The position numbers and the translations under genes were made by a program. Positions 1 through 10,787 of a DNA stretch of 64,000 bases are shown here, in pieces. Within the stretch, counting starts at the first letter, position 1, and every line of letters begins with the position of its first letter. The stretch comes from Mesotoga prima MesG1.Ag.4.2 (GTDB lineage Bacteria > Thermotogota > Thermotogae > Petrotogales > Kosmotogaceae): positions 1 to 64,000 of the forward strand of contig NC_017934.1 in the NCBI RefSeq assembly GCF_000147715.2. Reading direction: 5' to 3'. The notes beneath the pieces are model-generated. The model did not search any database, had not been told where the DNA came from, and was given only the letters and a program-made list of their open reading frames with translations.

Positions 1-58
1 AATATTTCCTATTTTGCGGTTCGCTTCAGGGTTATAGCATTATTCCGTGGAGGTCGTT

Positions 59-1402
59 GTGTCTAATTCTATTATAAGCACTTTGAAGAAGAAGGTCTCA
101 AAGAAAACGTGGGACAACTGGTTCTCCACATTTGAGTTGAAGGCAGTCGAAGATGAAAGGGTCGTTTTCTCGGTCGCCAACCTGTTCATCAAGGACTGGC
201 TTCAGACAAAATATGGAGCTGTCATTTCCGATTCTATAGCCGAGATTCTCGGCAGGCGAGTCTCTTTTGAAATTGTGTACAAGAACAAGGAGACTCCCTC
301 TGTAGATTCGACCAGCGACCAGATATCCGGTTCTCTGTTGAAGAGAAAGCCTCTGATGATTTCAAATCTAAATCCAGAGTATACGTTCAGTAACTTCGTT
401 GTGGGAAGTGAAAACAAAGCCCTCTATGAAGTGGCGCTGGACGTAACCCAGAATCCGGGGAAGTATAATCCCTTCTTTGTCTATGGGGGAGTGGGATTGG
501 GAAAGACTCATCTTCTGCAGGCAATAGCTCAGGAGACCATGAGCAACTTTCCTGACAAGAAGGTTCTCTACATAACAAGCGAACAGTTCATGAACGACAT
601 GATTCAGTCGATAAAAGAGAACAACATTCAGAAGTTCAGAGATCATTACAGGAAGAAATCCGATATTCTTCTGATAGACGATATTCAGTTTCTAATAGGC
701 AAGAAAGGTGTCCAGAATGAGTTTTTCCATTCCTTCAATGAACTTCACGATTCGGGGAAACAGTTGATAATCTGCTCCGACAGAAATCCCGAGGAGTTAG
801 AGACATTCCACAGCAGGCTTAAGTCAAGGTTCCAGATGGGAATGCTGATGTCAATTCAAGAACCCCGCCCATCTACCAGGTTTCATATTGCCAAGCAGCT
901 TGCTCAAAGGGAATCCGTATCTCTCCCGGATGATGTTGCCAAAGTTCTCGCGGACAACATCGATGGTAACCTCAGAAGATTGCGTGGAGCAATTATAAAA
1001 CTGATTGTACACAGTAGTGTCTTTAGATCACAGATAGATCTATCTCTGGCAACCCAGATTCTCCAGTCTTTCACTGGCTCGATAAACGTTCCAGCATTCC
1101 AGAGACCGATTGACCAGATCTACTCCGCTATTGAGAAGACGATGAAGGTTACTAAGAAAGAAATCGAATCGGGGAGCAGGAGCAAGGACATTGTTCTTGC
1201 GAGGCAGTTAACTATGTACATTCTGAAGAATCATTTTGGTAAGCAAGTAACTGAAATAGCGCGTGAAACCGGGAAACAGCACTCAACGGTGATACACTCA
1301 CTGAAGAAGATCGACAAGAGTGTAATGATGGGCAAGGGAGCAACAAAACTCCTGTACGACGATGTCATCGGGATAATAACTTCAAATTCGGCCGCAGTAT
1401 GA
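59..1402 (+). CDS. dnaA: Chromosomal replication initiator DnaA
   Basis: DnaA is the AAA+ initiator that binds and melts the replication origin. The 447-residue product has the full family layout: an N-terminal domain I, a short linker (about residues 80-105), an AAA+ core with Walker A GGVGLGKT (about 143-150) and Walker B around LLIDDIQF, and a C-terminal helix-turn-helix with the DnaA signature variant GKQHSTVIHS. I chose GTG at 59 because GGAGG at 49-53 sits 5 bases before it; a GTG at 47 in the same frame would overlap that site. The 58 bases before it hold no other gene. No cluster of DnaA boxes is visible beside the gene, and dnaN and recF do not follow it, so the origin need not be here. 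Confidence 0.97.
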   Translation: MSNSIISTLKKKVSKKTWDNWFSTFELKAVEDERVVFSVANLFIKDWLQTKYGAVISDSIAEILGRRVSFEIVYKNKETPSVDSTSDQISGSLLKRKPLMISNLNPEYTFSNFVVGSENKALYEVALDVTQNPGKYNPFFVYGGVGLGKTHLLQAIAQETMSNFPDKKVLYITSEQFMNDMIQSIKENNIQKFRDHYRKKSDILLIDDIQFLIGKKGVQNEFFHSFNELHDSGKQLIICSDRNPEELETFHSRLKSRFQMGMLMSIQEPRPSTRFHIAKQLAQRESVSLPDDVAKVLADNIDGNLRRLRGAIIKLIVHSSVFRSQIDLSLATQILQSFTGSINVPAFQRPIDQIYSAIEKTMKVTKKEIESGSRSKDIVLARQLTMYILKNHFGKQVTEIARETGKQHSTVIHSLKKIDKSVMMGKGATKLLYDDVIGIITSNSAAV

Positions 1403-1484
1403 AATTTCGTTATGCTGCCAGATCTCTTTCAACTTTTCTTGTCAAGCCAACTAATCCGGACAACCTTAATCTGAATATTTCTTT

Positions 1485-1538
1485 GTGGAAATTCCACCAC
1501 TCTTTATCCAATAGATAGTAAATTCAGTGAAATTTACT
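1485..1538. repeat. Two palindromes in the dnaA downstream spacer
   Basis: The 153-base spacer after dnaA holds two inverted repeats. GTGGAA-A-TTCCAC lies at 1485-1497. AGTAAATT-CAGTGA-AATTTACT lies at 1517-1538 with 8-base perfect arms, and the decayed FMN-binding gene begins 18 bases later. They could be operators or small hairpins; neither has a T-tract, so they are not obvious terminators. Function is not known. Confidence 0.45.
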
Positions 1539-1548
1539 TAGTCTGGAA

Positions 1549-1880
1549 GGTAAGAATGAAATATGCAGTTAGTTTCTTGCTATTCTTGGTATCTGCAGCT
1601 ACGATCATCGGGACAGTTTCCGACTCTCAGGCAAGCAGACTTCGAGAATCGATGAATGAGAAGTCAGGAGTATTCCCGAACATGGTTGATGGAGTCTTTG
1701 CCGTAAGTGAAGAGGGTAAGAATGAAATATGCAGTTAGTTTCTTGCTATTCTTGGTATCTGCAGCTGCGATCATCGGGACAATTTCCGACTCTCAGGCAA
1801 GCAGACTTCGAGAATCGATGAATGAGAAGTCAGGAGCATTTCCAAACATGGTTGATGGAGTCTTTGCCGTAAGTGAAGGA
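1549..1880 (+). repeat. 166-bp tandem duplication of a signal-peptide gene start
   Basis: The stretch from about 1549 to 1714 is repeated immediately at about 1715-1880, offset 166 bases, with only a handful of substitutions (for example ACG to GCG and CAGTTT to CAATTT). Each copy carries its own ribosome binding site, ATG (1556 and 1722) and encoded signal peptide. Since 166 is not a multiple of three, copy 1 runs out of frame into copy 2 and stops at 1738. The few differences suggest a fairly recent duplication. Confidence 0.85.
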
Positions 1881-2104
1881 TGTATAAGTCTGGAGGTCAT
1901 AGATTCCAGTAGAGAATAATCGAAATACGAATACTCAAGAATCAATCTGATAGATATGACATAAGAGCTTAAGGAACTGCGGATAGAGTACTTGAAGCAC
2001 AGAGTCCCGATGCTGATTTGGTTACTGGAGCTACAACCCCAAGCGAGTCTATCGTTGCGGCGGTCAAAAACGCACTAGATGAGGCTTCTTCATTTCCCAA
2101 ATAA
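1556..2104 (+). pseudogene. Broken FMN-binding domain secreted protein
   Basis: This looks like the wreck of a secreted FMN-binding (FMN_bind, RnfG/NosR-type) protein. The better 5' copy starts at ATG 1722 and encodes a signal peptide, then FPNMVDGVFAVSEG, the usual start of this domain (compare DGVY..G.AEG), and stops at 1919. The domain's C-terminal end survives in another frame at 1973-2104, reading ADADLVTGATTPSES near its middle after a shared stem; DLVTGATTPS fits the D-x-x-S/T-G-A-T flavinylation motif. The central part of the domain is missing and stops interrupt the join. An upstream duplicate of the signal peptide (1556-1738) is also out of frame. Intact relatives carry covalently bound FMN added by ApbE; that is family knowledge only. 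Recognition rests on the motif and layout. Confidence 0.7.
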
Positions 2105-2214
2105 AAGTGCATCTATCGTTACAGTTCTCGATGTATCCCACTAACAGTCCCAGAACAGAATAAGATTCAGCGGTGGAACCGTAATTGCCGAGAGCCTTCC
2201 TTTAAGTTTGAATC

Positions 2215-2694
2215 TTACATCTCTGCAGGTTCGAAAAGGCTCAGTATCGGATTGTTTCTTTCCCCACAAATCTGCCAATGATTATCTATTCCCGATAACA
2301 GAATACTTCCCTCTCCGATGTCGTAATACCTCTTTCCTTCGTAAGAATACTCAAGTCTAAAAGAGACCGTCATGGTTGCTTCCAGAGAATCTCTAAGGGT
2401 TTCTTCGGAGTGCAGTTTTATATTTATGTCTTCGTAGAGCTCGAAAAAGTCCGAGTAGAAAGAGGCAAGGCTGTCCTTCGGAAGAACTCTGCCGGAGGGA
2501 TTACCCGGAGTAGCCACCCACACCTCTTCTGAGTAGAGTTCAATAATTCTGTCTTCCTTGGCTCTGTTTATTTCGCGCTCCAGTTTGGTTAGGACACTCT
2601 CCGGTCTGGCCAGCACATAGTTAATGCATCCGGAAGTAAGGATAGATAATGAAATCAGCGAAAGCAAAAGAAAGATGAAATTTCTTCTCGACAA
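2215..2694 (-). CDS. Putative lipoprotein, NTF2-like size
   Basis: A 159-residue predicted lipoprotein of unknown role. The N-terminus has two arginines, a hydrophobic stretch and the lipobox LTSGC at about residues 19-23, so the mature protein should be lipid-anchored outside the cytoplasmic membrane. The rest is a single small domain with alternating acidic helix and beta-strand pattern, ending IDNHWQICGERN, which reminds me of NTF2/SnoaL-like folds; that is weak. Translation starts at TTG 2694, preceded by a good GGGGGTGA site about 6 bases upstream. The gene stands alone, divergent from the YfaT-like gene to its right, and a TGC-TATCAT extended -10 is visible on its strand at about 2726-2734. 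Confidence 0.7.
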   Translation of the reverse strand: MSRRNFIFLLLSLISLSILTSGCINYVLARPESVLTKLEREINRAKEDRIIELYSEEVWVATPGNPSGRVLPKDSLASFYSDFFELYEDINIKLHSEETLRDSLEATMTVSFRLEYSYEGKRYYDIGEGSILLSGIDNHWQICGERNNPILSLFEPAEM

Positions 2695-2879
2695 AGCTTC
2701 ACCCCCAGGTTAATCTTCTCCTCATATGATAGCAGATCGACAGGCCTAACTATCCTATGTTCTTGGAGAATCGTATGAATTAGAGATCTGTAAGATGAAC
2801 TTGTGGAGAGTCGAACAAAATCATCACTCGGAAGTCTTACAGGTGGTAAGCTAGTCTAGCGGTTCTGTGAGGAGATTAG

Positions 2880-3869
<990 letters not shown>

Positions 3870-3884
3870 TGGAGGGTGAACGCG

Positions 3885-6800
3885 ATGAGAAAGGTATGTG
3901 TGCTTCTTCTAATTCTTCTTTTAGCAGGGTTAACAGCGATTGCGTTTGAGATTCAGCGATATGGATACGATCTGAGCTCCTCTTTCGTGGAGTTCTATTC
4001 GCTTGATTATCTTCCAAGTGTCTACACCGATGACAAGGATTCTTTCATCGACATCAAGATCTACGATCTAGACGAGGAAGACCTTACTGGAGCGATAACA
4101 ATTGGTGATGTAAGAGTTTCCGGAGATCCTCTATACGCTTCTAGGCAGACAGTTAAGGAGAAACAGAGAATCTACTTACCAAGAGAAGAACTCATGGGTC
4201 TAAGATTAATAGTTGTTTCGTCGCAGTCCGGTACCGCAAAGCTAATGACGAGTTTTCGCATGGTTGGAGCCCAGTTGCTCGCTCATGAAGACGGAGCGAT
4301 GTTGAGGCTCTGGAAGAAAGATGATGGGAGCTTCCTGGATCACTTCTCGCTTTACAGACTCAGTGATGGGGAGCTGCTGGGGCAATCTGAAGAGGGAGTT
4401 TTCGTCTTCGATTACCTTCCTAAAACCGAAGAGGCAATACTTGTTCAGTCTTCCGAGGGATCGATTCTATGGAGGCCAGGGGAGTATGATTACTATTTCT
4501 CTTCCAGGCACATTTCTTTGACGTTTACAGACAGACCGGCTTACAAAGCTGGAGAGGTAGTTAACTTCAGATCCTTCATCAGAGAAGTGACTCCATCGGG
4601 TTATAAGATACCGGAAATAGATTTTGTCGAAATCGAGATAGTCGATCCTTTAAACAGAGGAGTTTACGCTCAAACTCTGGAGCCAGACGATCTGGGATCA
4701 GTTGTCGGTAGTTTCCGAACATACTCCGAAATAACCAGAGGATCTTACAGAATAATCGTTCGATGGGGTGAAAACGAGGATTACTACTACTTCCAGATTG
4801 CAGATTATAAGAAGCCTACTTTCTTTACACTGGCAGAACCCACAACCAGTGCCTTCAGAAAAGGAGAGCCTGTCACAATTGATGTCTCGTCGGAATACTA
4901 CTTTGGAGATCCGGTCTCTCTTGGAAAGGTAGACTACACGATCTACAAAGGCACTCAATACATTGACAATGGCTCTGCAAGACTGGACGGTTCGGGAAAG
5001 ACCGTAATAGGATACACTGGGGAGCTTGAAAGCGGAGCCTACTACGCGATAGTGACTGTGTCAGATGACACAGGTATGCAGTCACGGAGTGTGGTCGATT
5101 TCAAAATTGTACAGGGAAGTTTCGATTTCCTAGTGGATTATAGATTCACCGAAAACGAGGCTCTTGTAAGAATCGAAACCAGGTTGAATGACGATACTCC
5201 TGTCTCTAAGGAATTCGAGATAAAGGCCTGGTACGAGGAATCAGTAATTCTAATGGATAAAGGCGAACACGTTGAAAAGAATCTAAAAATAAACGTCTTC
5301 AAGGGTGAACTCTCAACCGATAGCGGCGGAAAGGCAGATGTATCGATTGATCTTAGGCAAGTTCCTCCAGATACGGTAGTGTACTTTGAGATAAATGGTT
5401 CGCCTTCAGGGGAACCTGAAATCGTAAATACCTACTCAGTTTACACCGGAGGTTACTATGACTATTATGGGTCGATATTAATCGATTCGGTGAAATCTGC
5501 GGAGCCAGGGTCTAGTGCAGAAGTGGTCTTCTACACACCGTCACCGATGGATCTGTGGATCATTTCTGATTTTTCCGGAGAATTCAGTCAATTCCCATTC
5601 AGTTCGACTGAAGGGAAAAACACGGTCTATATAGAAGTACCGGAAGGGTATGCCTACGATAATTTCATGTTATTCATCGTCGGATACAGGGATTATCAGA
5701 TTATCCAATCAAGCCTGATCGAAGTCCAAACGTCTTCAAGAGAGCTATCAATAGAGACTCTCACTCAGGAAAGGTACAGTCCTGGTGATACAGTGAATAT
5801 GAAAATCCAGGTTACCGATTCCGAAGGCAAACCAGCCGAAGTTGGGCTTACCGTTTCCGTTGTATCCCAGGCAATGCTATCCATATTTGAAGGGGACTAC
5901 GATCAGTGGAAGGGATCGTTAGGCAGTCCTTTCAACAGAGGGTTTAACACAATCAGCATCAATGATCTCTACTATTCCGCCTACCCATCTATCGCAAAAC
6001 TCGGAGATTTGCTTGAATCACAACCGCCGGCCGCAGAGTCCAAAGTTACGGGAGGTGCTCCGCTCGGCATGGGCGATCTAGGTGGAGATGAGAAGAGCCT
6101 TACCTCTGATGTAAGGGCAAGAAAGCTATTCAGTGATAGCGCCTTCTGGTCTACCGGAACTTTCACAGATGAGAACGGTCAGGCTGAACTGTCTTTTGTA
6201 GTGCCTGAAGATCTAGATACCTGGACAGTAAGGACTTTATCTTCCAGTGCGAACGGTGATTTTAGCTACAGTAAATCGAGTTTCGAGACATGGAAACCAA
6301 TGACCGTCAGCAGTTTTCTTCCAGAGTTTCTTATTGCTGGAGACACCGTTAACCTTGTCTTCTCTGTTAAGAATAACCTTGATTCGACCCTACCTGTAAT
6401 CACCGGCTTCTATCTCGGCGAAGAAGTAATAGAGGAAAAGGGTTCTTCAATAAAAGCATTTGAGAGCCGTTCATTCAGCTACGAGGTCAATGTACAGGAT
6501 CTCTTGTCCTCTGAGAAAGATCAGAAGCTCAAAGTGAAGTTTGTCGTCAAGGGAAGCCACGGCTCAGACGGAGTCGAATACGAGATTCCCATAAAGCCCA
6601 GGTTTTCTTACTCTCGATTCGGTTCCCTTGATTTCCTTGAAGGAAACAAGACTCTCGAATTCTCAGAAAACTCTGCAGGAACGATTACGATTTCTTCCAC
6701 AATTGATCCTATTCTTCTGGAGGCGGTCAGGTATTTGGTAGATTACCCTTACGGGTGTGTTGAGCAAACGATGAGCAGACTGCTTCCCGCACTAGCAGCT

Positions 6801-8366
6801 TCTCAGCTACTGGAAGAAGCGGATACTGCTTTTATCAACAAGGTCTCAAGAGTGGTAAGTGAAGGACTTGAGAGGTTATATGGGTACCAGCATTACGATG
6901 GAGGCTGGGGCTGGTGGAAGGACGATAACTCCACGCCATTCATGACCGCGTATGTGATGTTGGGTTTGTATCTCGCTACAGAGAACGGTTATGTTATCAA
7001 TAAAGATGTGGTATCTATGGGCTATTCTGAGATGAAAACTCTCTACAAAGAGGATCCAGATCCCTTCCTTCAATACGTGATAGTTCTCTTCAGCAGAAAG
7101 CTGAGGGATCCCGTAGGTTCTGTCGTCGATTTCAAAGGTGACGTTCCTTCCATAATTCTGACTTCGCTGGCCTACGAAGCGTTGAACATGGACGACAAGG
7201 CTGAAGATCTAATTGAAGAAGCGATGGAATACGTAGATCTGGATGCAGACGACGTGATTTCCGGGACCAGTTTTGATTATTTCTTCGACGATATAGTTAC
7301 TTTGTCTCTGCTTCTGAAGGCTTCGGTAGATCTGGAGATGCCTTCGGAGGACATCTTTGAGATTTCGAAGAGACTTCTGAAGATGGGTAACGGAAGCTAC
7401 TGGTATAGAACATCGTCAACGGCGCTGGCAATTCTGTCCCTGTCTTCCGTGAGTAGCTCGCTTTCGGAAAACGCCCAAGTGGAAGTTTCATTGATCGGCG
7501 GAGAAGTTCTTTACAGCGGTGGGCTTTCTGAATCAATTACAATCCCATTTTGCGAAGAGAACATAATTGTCAAAAGCTCAGAAATGGTAGCTGTCTCAGT
7601 AAATGGTGAGAAAGCAGTGGCAGCTGAGGAGATAGAACCCGAAAACTCGGGTTTGATCGTCAAAAGAGTTCTGAGAAGGAAGCTCGCCGTTCCCATGGAT
7701 GACACTCATGTCCTTACAACACCGCAGATTGATTCACCATACGTTGTTTCGTCCATTAAGACCCTATCACCGGATGAAGTTGGTTCTCTCGAGATAAATG
7801 TATCGAAGACGGTTGAAAACATGCAGATTTCAATCAAAGACGGAGAGCTGTTTCTTGGAGAATACGGATTGGGTCTTAAGGTGTATGAAGGCGATGTTCT
7901 GGGAATCAGCAACGGCGAGATAATTATCAGAGCCTTTGAAGAGAGCTACTATGATGAACCGACAGTCGAGATCTACTCAGTTAGACTCGGTACCCCAGGT
8001 TCTCTTACCGCTGGTGAAACAATAGTCTCTGAGGTTCACATTAAGATTCCGGAAGACGTTCCTTACGTGGTTGTCGAAGATATGCTGCCGGCAACCGGAA
8101 TATCCGTTGAGGAGAATCTGGAAGCAGACGTGCTCGGGTACACGAAGTTCTATTACTTCGACTACTACTGGTGGGGCTACACATTCAAAGACGCAAGATA
8201 CGACCGAATTGCCTTCTTCTTTAGGGAAGGAGGAGAGTTTGTTACCAAAAACAGCTGGAGGATACTCACCAGTGGTGAATTCATAATTCCACCGGTTCAG
8301 GCATGGGCAATGTACGATTCGAATTACCGGGCAAATACCGAATCTATAGTGCTGGTTATCGAATGA
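3885..8366 (+). CDS. Bacterial alpha-2-macroglobulin (thioester type)
   Basis: A 1493-residue secreted alpha-2-macroglobulin-like protease trap. It has a signal peptide in the first 20 or so residues, a series of beta-rich macroglobulin domains, a likely bait region rich in Gly, Ser and charged residues at about 710-745, and then the conserved A2M entry (RKLFSDSAFWSTG). The thioester motif GCVEQ is intact with Cys at about 958, followed by the alpha-helical thioester domain. In this family a protease cleaving the bait triggers a shape change and covalent capture through the Cys-Gln thioester. E. coli YfhM keeps this motif and, as I recall, YfaS does not, so this protein pairs a YfaS-type neighbourhood with a working-looking thioester. 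Start is ATG 3885, after GGAGGGTGA; a GTG at 3876 overlaps that site. Confidence 0.93.
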   Translation: MRKVCVLLLILLLAGLTAIAFEIQRYGYDLSSSFVEFYSLDYLPSVYTDDKDSFIDIKIYDLDEEDLTGAITIGDVRVSGDPLYASRQTVKEKQRIYLPREELMGLRLIVVSSQSGTAKLMTSFRMVGAQLLAHEDGAMLRLWKKDDGSFLDHFSLYRLSDGELLGQSEEGVFVFDYLPKTEEAILVQSSEGSILWRPGEYDYYFSSRHISLTFTDRPAYKAGEVVNFRSFIREVTPSGYKIPEIDFVEIEIVDPLNRGVYAQTLEPDDLGSVVGSFRTYSEITRGSYRIIVRWGENEDYYYFQIADYKKPTFFTLAEPTTSAFRKGEPVTIDVSSEYYFGDPVSLGKVDYTIYKGTQYIDNGSARLDGSGKTVIGYTGELESGAYYAIVTVSDDTGMQSRSVVDFKIVQGSFDFLVDYRFTENEALVRIETRLNDDTPVSKEFEIKAWYEESVILMDKGEHVEKNLKINVFKGELSTDSGGKADVSIDLRQVPPDTVVYFEINGSPSGEPEIVNTYSVYTGGYYDYYGSILIDSVKSAEPGSSAEVVFYTPSPMDLWIISDFSGEFSQFPFSSTEGKNTVYIEVPEGYAYDNFMLFIVGYRDYQIIQSSLIEVQTSSRELSIETLTQERYSPGDTVNMKIQVTDSEGKPAEVGLTVSVVSQAMLSIFEGDYDQWKGSLGSPFNRGFNTISINDLYYSAYPSIAKLGDLLESQPPAAESKVTGGAPLGMGDLGGDEKSLTSDVRARKLFSDSAFWSTGTFTDENGQAELSFVVPEDLDTWTVRTLSSSANGDFSYSKSSFETWKPMTVSSFLPEFLIAGDTVNLVFSVKNNLDSTLPVITGFYLGEEVIEEKGSSIKAFESRSFSYEVNVQDLLSSEKDQKLKVKFVVKGSHGSDGVEYEIPIKPRFSYSRFGSLDFLEGNKTLEFSENSAGTITISSTIDPILLEAVRYLVDYPYGCVEQTMSRLLPALAASQLLEEADTAFINKVSRVVSEGLERLYGYQHYDGGWGWWKDDNSTPFMTAYVMLGLYLATENGYVINKDVVSMGYSEMKTLYKEDPDPFLQYVIVLFSRKLRDPVGSVVDFKGDVPSIILTSLAYEALNMDDKAEDLIEEAMEYVDLDADDVISGTSFDYFFDDIVTLSLLLKASVDLEMPSEDIFEISKRLLKMGNGSYWYRTSSTALAILSLSSVSSSLSENAQVEVSLIGGEVLYSGGLSESITIPFCEENIIVKSSEMVAVSVNGEKAVAAEEIEPENSGLIVKRVLRRKLAVPMDDTHVLTTPQIDSPYVVSSIKTLSPDEVGSLEINVSKTVENMQISIKDGELFLGEYGLGLKVYEGDVLGISNGEIIIRAFEESYYDEPTVEIYSVRLGTPGSLTAGETIVSEVHIKIPEDVPYVVVEDMLPATGISVEENLEADVLGYTKFYYFDYYWWGYTFKDARYDRIAFFFREGGEFVTKNSWRILTSGEFIIPPVQAWAMYDSNYRANTESIVLVIE

Positions 8367-8920
8367 AATCTCTGGCATTGGTGGCATTTCTATTTTTTGG
8401 AATGACAGTTTTTTGCTTCACAAGCACATTCGTTTCATGGGAAATGCCGGAACTTGAAGAATATAAAGGTCTTCTTGAAAGGCTCGTAGGCAAACCTGTC
8501 ACGGGAACTTACCGCTTAATAATCGCTTCATCGACCGGAGAGTTCATGGAACTCTCCGGCCTAGGCTATTGGTTCATTGCAGCTGCAGAAGATAGCACGA
8601 TCTTTGTTCAGCCTCTGAGTTTGGTCCCGAATGTGACGCAAACGGTGGCTCACGAAATGTGCCATCTCTTTCTCAGGCAGTATCGATTGCCCTACTGGTT
8701 AGAAGAAGGAATAGTGTGTTGCGTAACGGGGGAATGGATTGGTCGAAAAGAGCTGATACTCGACCGGGTGGAAAGCCTGGATTATTCAGGGATGGATTTC
8801 ATGACTTACAGATCTTACAGCTTCAGCTGCTGGGTAGAAGTCTCGAAAATTCTAAGAGAAAGAACGTTCGGAGAACTGGTTGTTGCACTTGGAGAAGGGG
8901 TTGATGAGCAAGTTGAATGA
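8363..8920 (+). CDS. Secreted HEXXH metallopeptidase (peptidase MA-like)
   Basis: A 185-residue protein with an N-terminal signal sequence and a gluzincin-type zinc site: HEMCH at residues 97-101 and, 13 residues after the second His, LEEG with the candidate third ligand Glu at 114 or 115. The phrase LPYWLEEG is typical of peptidase MA-like domains. It is short for a full metallopeptidase, so it may be a minimal catalytic domain acting on envelope substrates. Its ATG overlaps the stop of the alpha-2-macroglobulin gene by 4 bases (ATGA), which implies translational coupling and a shared role. One idea is that it helps cut or clear material held by the macroglobulin; nothing in the sequence proves that. 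Confidence 0.75.
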   Translation: MKSLALVAFLFFGMTVFCFTSTFVSWEMPELEEYKGLLERLVGKPVTGTYRLIIASSTGEFMELSGLGYWFIAAAEDSTIFVQPLSLVPNVTQTVAHEMCHLFLRQYRLPYWLEEGIVCCVTGEWIGRKELILDRVESLDYSGMDFMTYRSYSFSCWVEVSKILRERTFGELVVALGEGVDEQVE

Positions 8921-10700
8921 ACGGGAGATAATAGAATGGGATCTGACAAGGCTTTACGCTTCGCTTGATGACGAGACTATTTTTGAAGACATCAAGACCG
9001 TCCTAAGAGAAAAGGATGAACTCGTCAGAGATTACAGGGGAAGGATCTCAGGTGAAAATATTAGTGCTCGTGAACTGAGGGGGTTGCTTGAAAAATCGGA
9101 GTCTCTTCTGAATCGTGCCGGCAAGCTGTCGATGTTCGCTTATCTAAATCATTCTGTTTTAACAGCAGATTCAGCGACTCAAAAACTAGTTCGTAAAATG
9201 GACGATCTAGAGGCGGCGCTTGAAAGTGGACTGATGTTTATTAAGCTTGAACTGGCGCGAGTTTCAGACGACTTCTTTTCAGAGTTGAATGAATGTGATG
9301 AGTTGAAGAACTACAGACATTACTTCGATCTTGTTCGAGCGTTGAGAGACCATCAGTTATCGGAACCCGAGGAAGACATAATAGTAAGGAAAGACATTAC
9401 GGGGAAAATGGCTATGCTGAATCTCTTTGACGAGTTTACCTCGACTTTCGAATACAGAATCTTTATTGATGGAGAAGAGAAGGTCCTTACCGAAAGCGAA
9501 GTCGAGAATCTAAGAAGCCATGGAGATGAAGGGATAAGGAAAAAGGCATTTGAAAGCCTCTTCAGAAAAACAGAGGAAAATAGTGTTATTTTGACGAACA
9601 TCTACAACTCCCTCGCCAAGGACTGGGATCTTGACGCAAGCAAAAGGCACTTCTCCTCTCCAATTTCAATGAGGAACATTGAAAACGAGGTTTCAGATGA
9701 ATCCGTTCAGAATCTTATAGACGCGACTACGCAAGGTTATTCTATCGTGCAGGATTACTACCGTTTGAAGGCCCGTGTCATGAACAAGGAAATCCTTCTT
9801 CACAGCGACATCTACGCACCGCTCGCAGATTCGAGAGATATATTCAGCTGGCAGGAAGCGAAAAATATGATACTTGAAGTAATGGGGAATTTTGATTCCC
9901 AAAGTGGACGAATTATTTCCGGTTTTTTCGATGGTGAATATATTCATGGATCGATAATTCCTGGAAAACGTAGTGGCGCATTTTGTTATTACGCCTCACC
10001 TGAAGTCCACCCCTATGTCCTTGTGAATTTTGGTGGGAAAACTAGCGATGTTTTGACGTTGGCACATGAGCTGGGTCACGGCTTGCATGGCGTGCTTTCT
10101 TCAAAACAGACTCATCTTAACTACGAGACGCCTCTCACCATGGCTGAAACCGCTTCGATTTTTTCGGAGATGCTTATGACTGATTTTCTTCTGGACAATA
10201 TTAGTGGAAAGGCGGAAAAACTTTCGCTTATCTCAAAAAGAATGGAAGAGATACTGGCCTCGACGGCGAGACAAAATATGTTCACAAGATTTGAGATGGC
10301 TGCCCACAGTATTATCTCTAGGGAGTTTCTTTCGTTCAAAGAGCTGTCTGATCTGTACTTTGAAGAACTAAAGCTGATGTTTGCAGACACTATAGTATTT
10401 TTTCCTGAAAGTAAATTCGAATGGGCTCGCATACCACATATCTTTCACACGCCTTTTTATTGTTATGCCTACAACTTCGCTCAGTTGCTGGTTATCTCAC
10501 TTTACAGGATGTACCTTGAGGACGGGGATGTGTTCAAGCGAAGGTATATACGACTGCTGGAGAGCGGTAGTTCAGACTCACCGGAGATTCTGCTGAAATC
10601 AGTTGGAATAGATATTTCCGAGCCTTACTTTTGGGAAAATGGACTTCACTTCATCCAGGAGAATTTTCTGGAAAGATTGCGGGACATAATCGATTCCTGA
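8904..10700 (+). CDS. pepF: Oligoendopeptidase F (M3 family)
   Basis: A 598-residue cytosolic zinc metallopeptidase of the M3B family, which cuts short peptides. The zinc site HELGH is at residues 388-392 within LAHELGHGLHG, and the downstream ETASIFSEM supplies the third ligand Glu, as in PepF. Length matches the family (about 600). No signal peptide is seen. I chose ATG 8904 over an upstream in-frame ATG because GGAGAAGGGG lies just before it. It overlaps the preceding small peptidase gene by 17 bases, so it may be read from the same transcript, although its substrate class is general peptide turnover. Confidence 0.95.
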   Translation: MSKLNEREIIEWDLTRLYASLDDETIFEDIKTVLREKDELVRDYRGRISGENISARELRGLLEKSESLLNRAGKLSMFAYLNHSVLTADSATQKLVRKMDDLEAALESGLMFIKLELARVSDDFFSELNECDELKNYRHYFDLVRALRDHQLSEPEEDIIVRKDITGKMAMLNLFDEFTSTFEYRIFIDGEEKVLTESEVENLRSHGDEGIRKKAFESLFRKTEENSVILTNIYNSLAKDWDLDASKRHFSSPISMRNIENEVSDESVQNLIDATTQGYSIVQDYYRLKARVMNKEILLHSDIYAPLADSRDIFSWQEAKNMILEVMGNFDSQSGRIISGFFDGEYIHGSIIPGKRSGAFCYYASPEVHPYVLVNFGGKTSDVLTLAHELGHGLHGVLSSKQTHLNYETPLTMAETASIFSEMLMTDFLLDNISGKAEKLSLISKRMEEILASTARQNMFTRFEMAAHSIISREFLSFKELSDLYFEELKLMFADTIVFFPESKFEWARIPHIFHTPFYCYAYNFAQLLVISLYRMYLEDGDVFKRRYIRLLESGSSDSPEILLKSVGIDISEPYFWENGLHFIQENFLERLRDIIDS

Positions 10701-10787
10701 TAGTATATATAGGTTATAATTTCTGTGTTCTGATGGATAAAATTTTCCTTTTTGCGTCTCTTTTCAAGGGTAACATAGGGGGCTTAA

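Noticed and set aside
1-58. Origin of replication next to dnaA
   Set aside because: No cluster of DnaA boxes or AT-rich unwinding element can be seen in the available bases.
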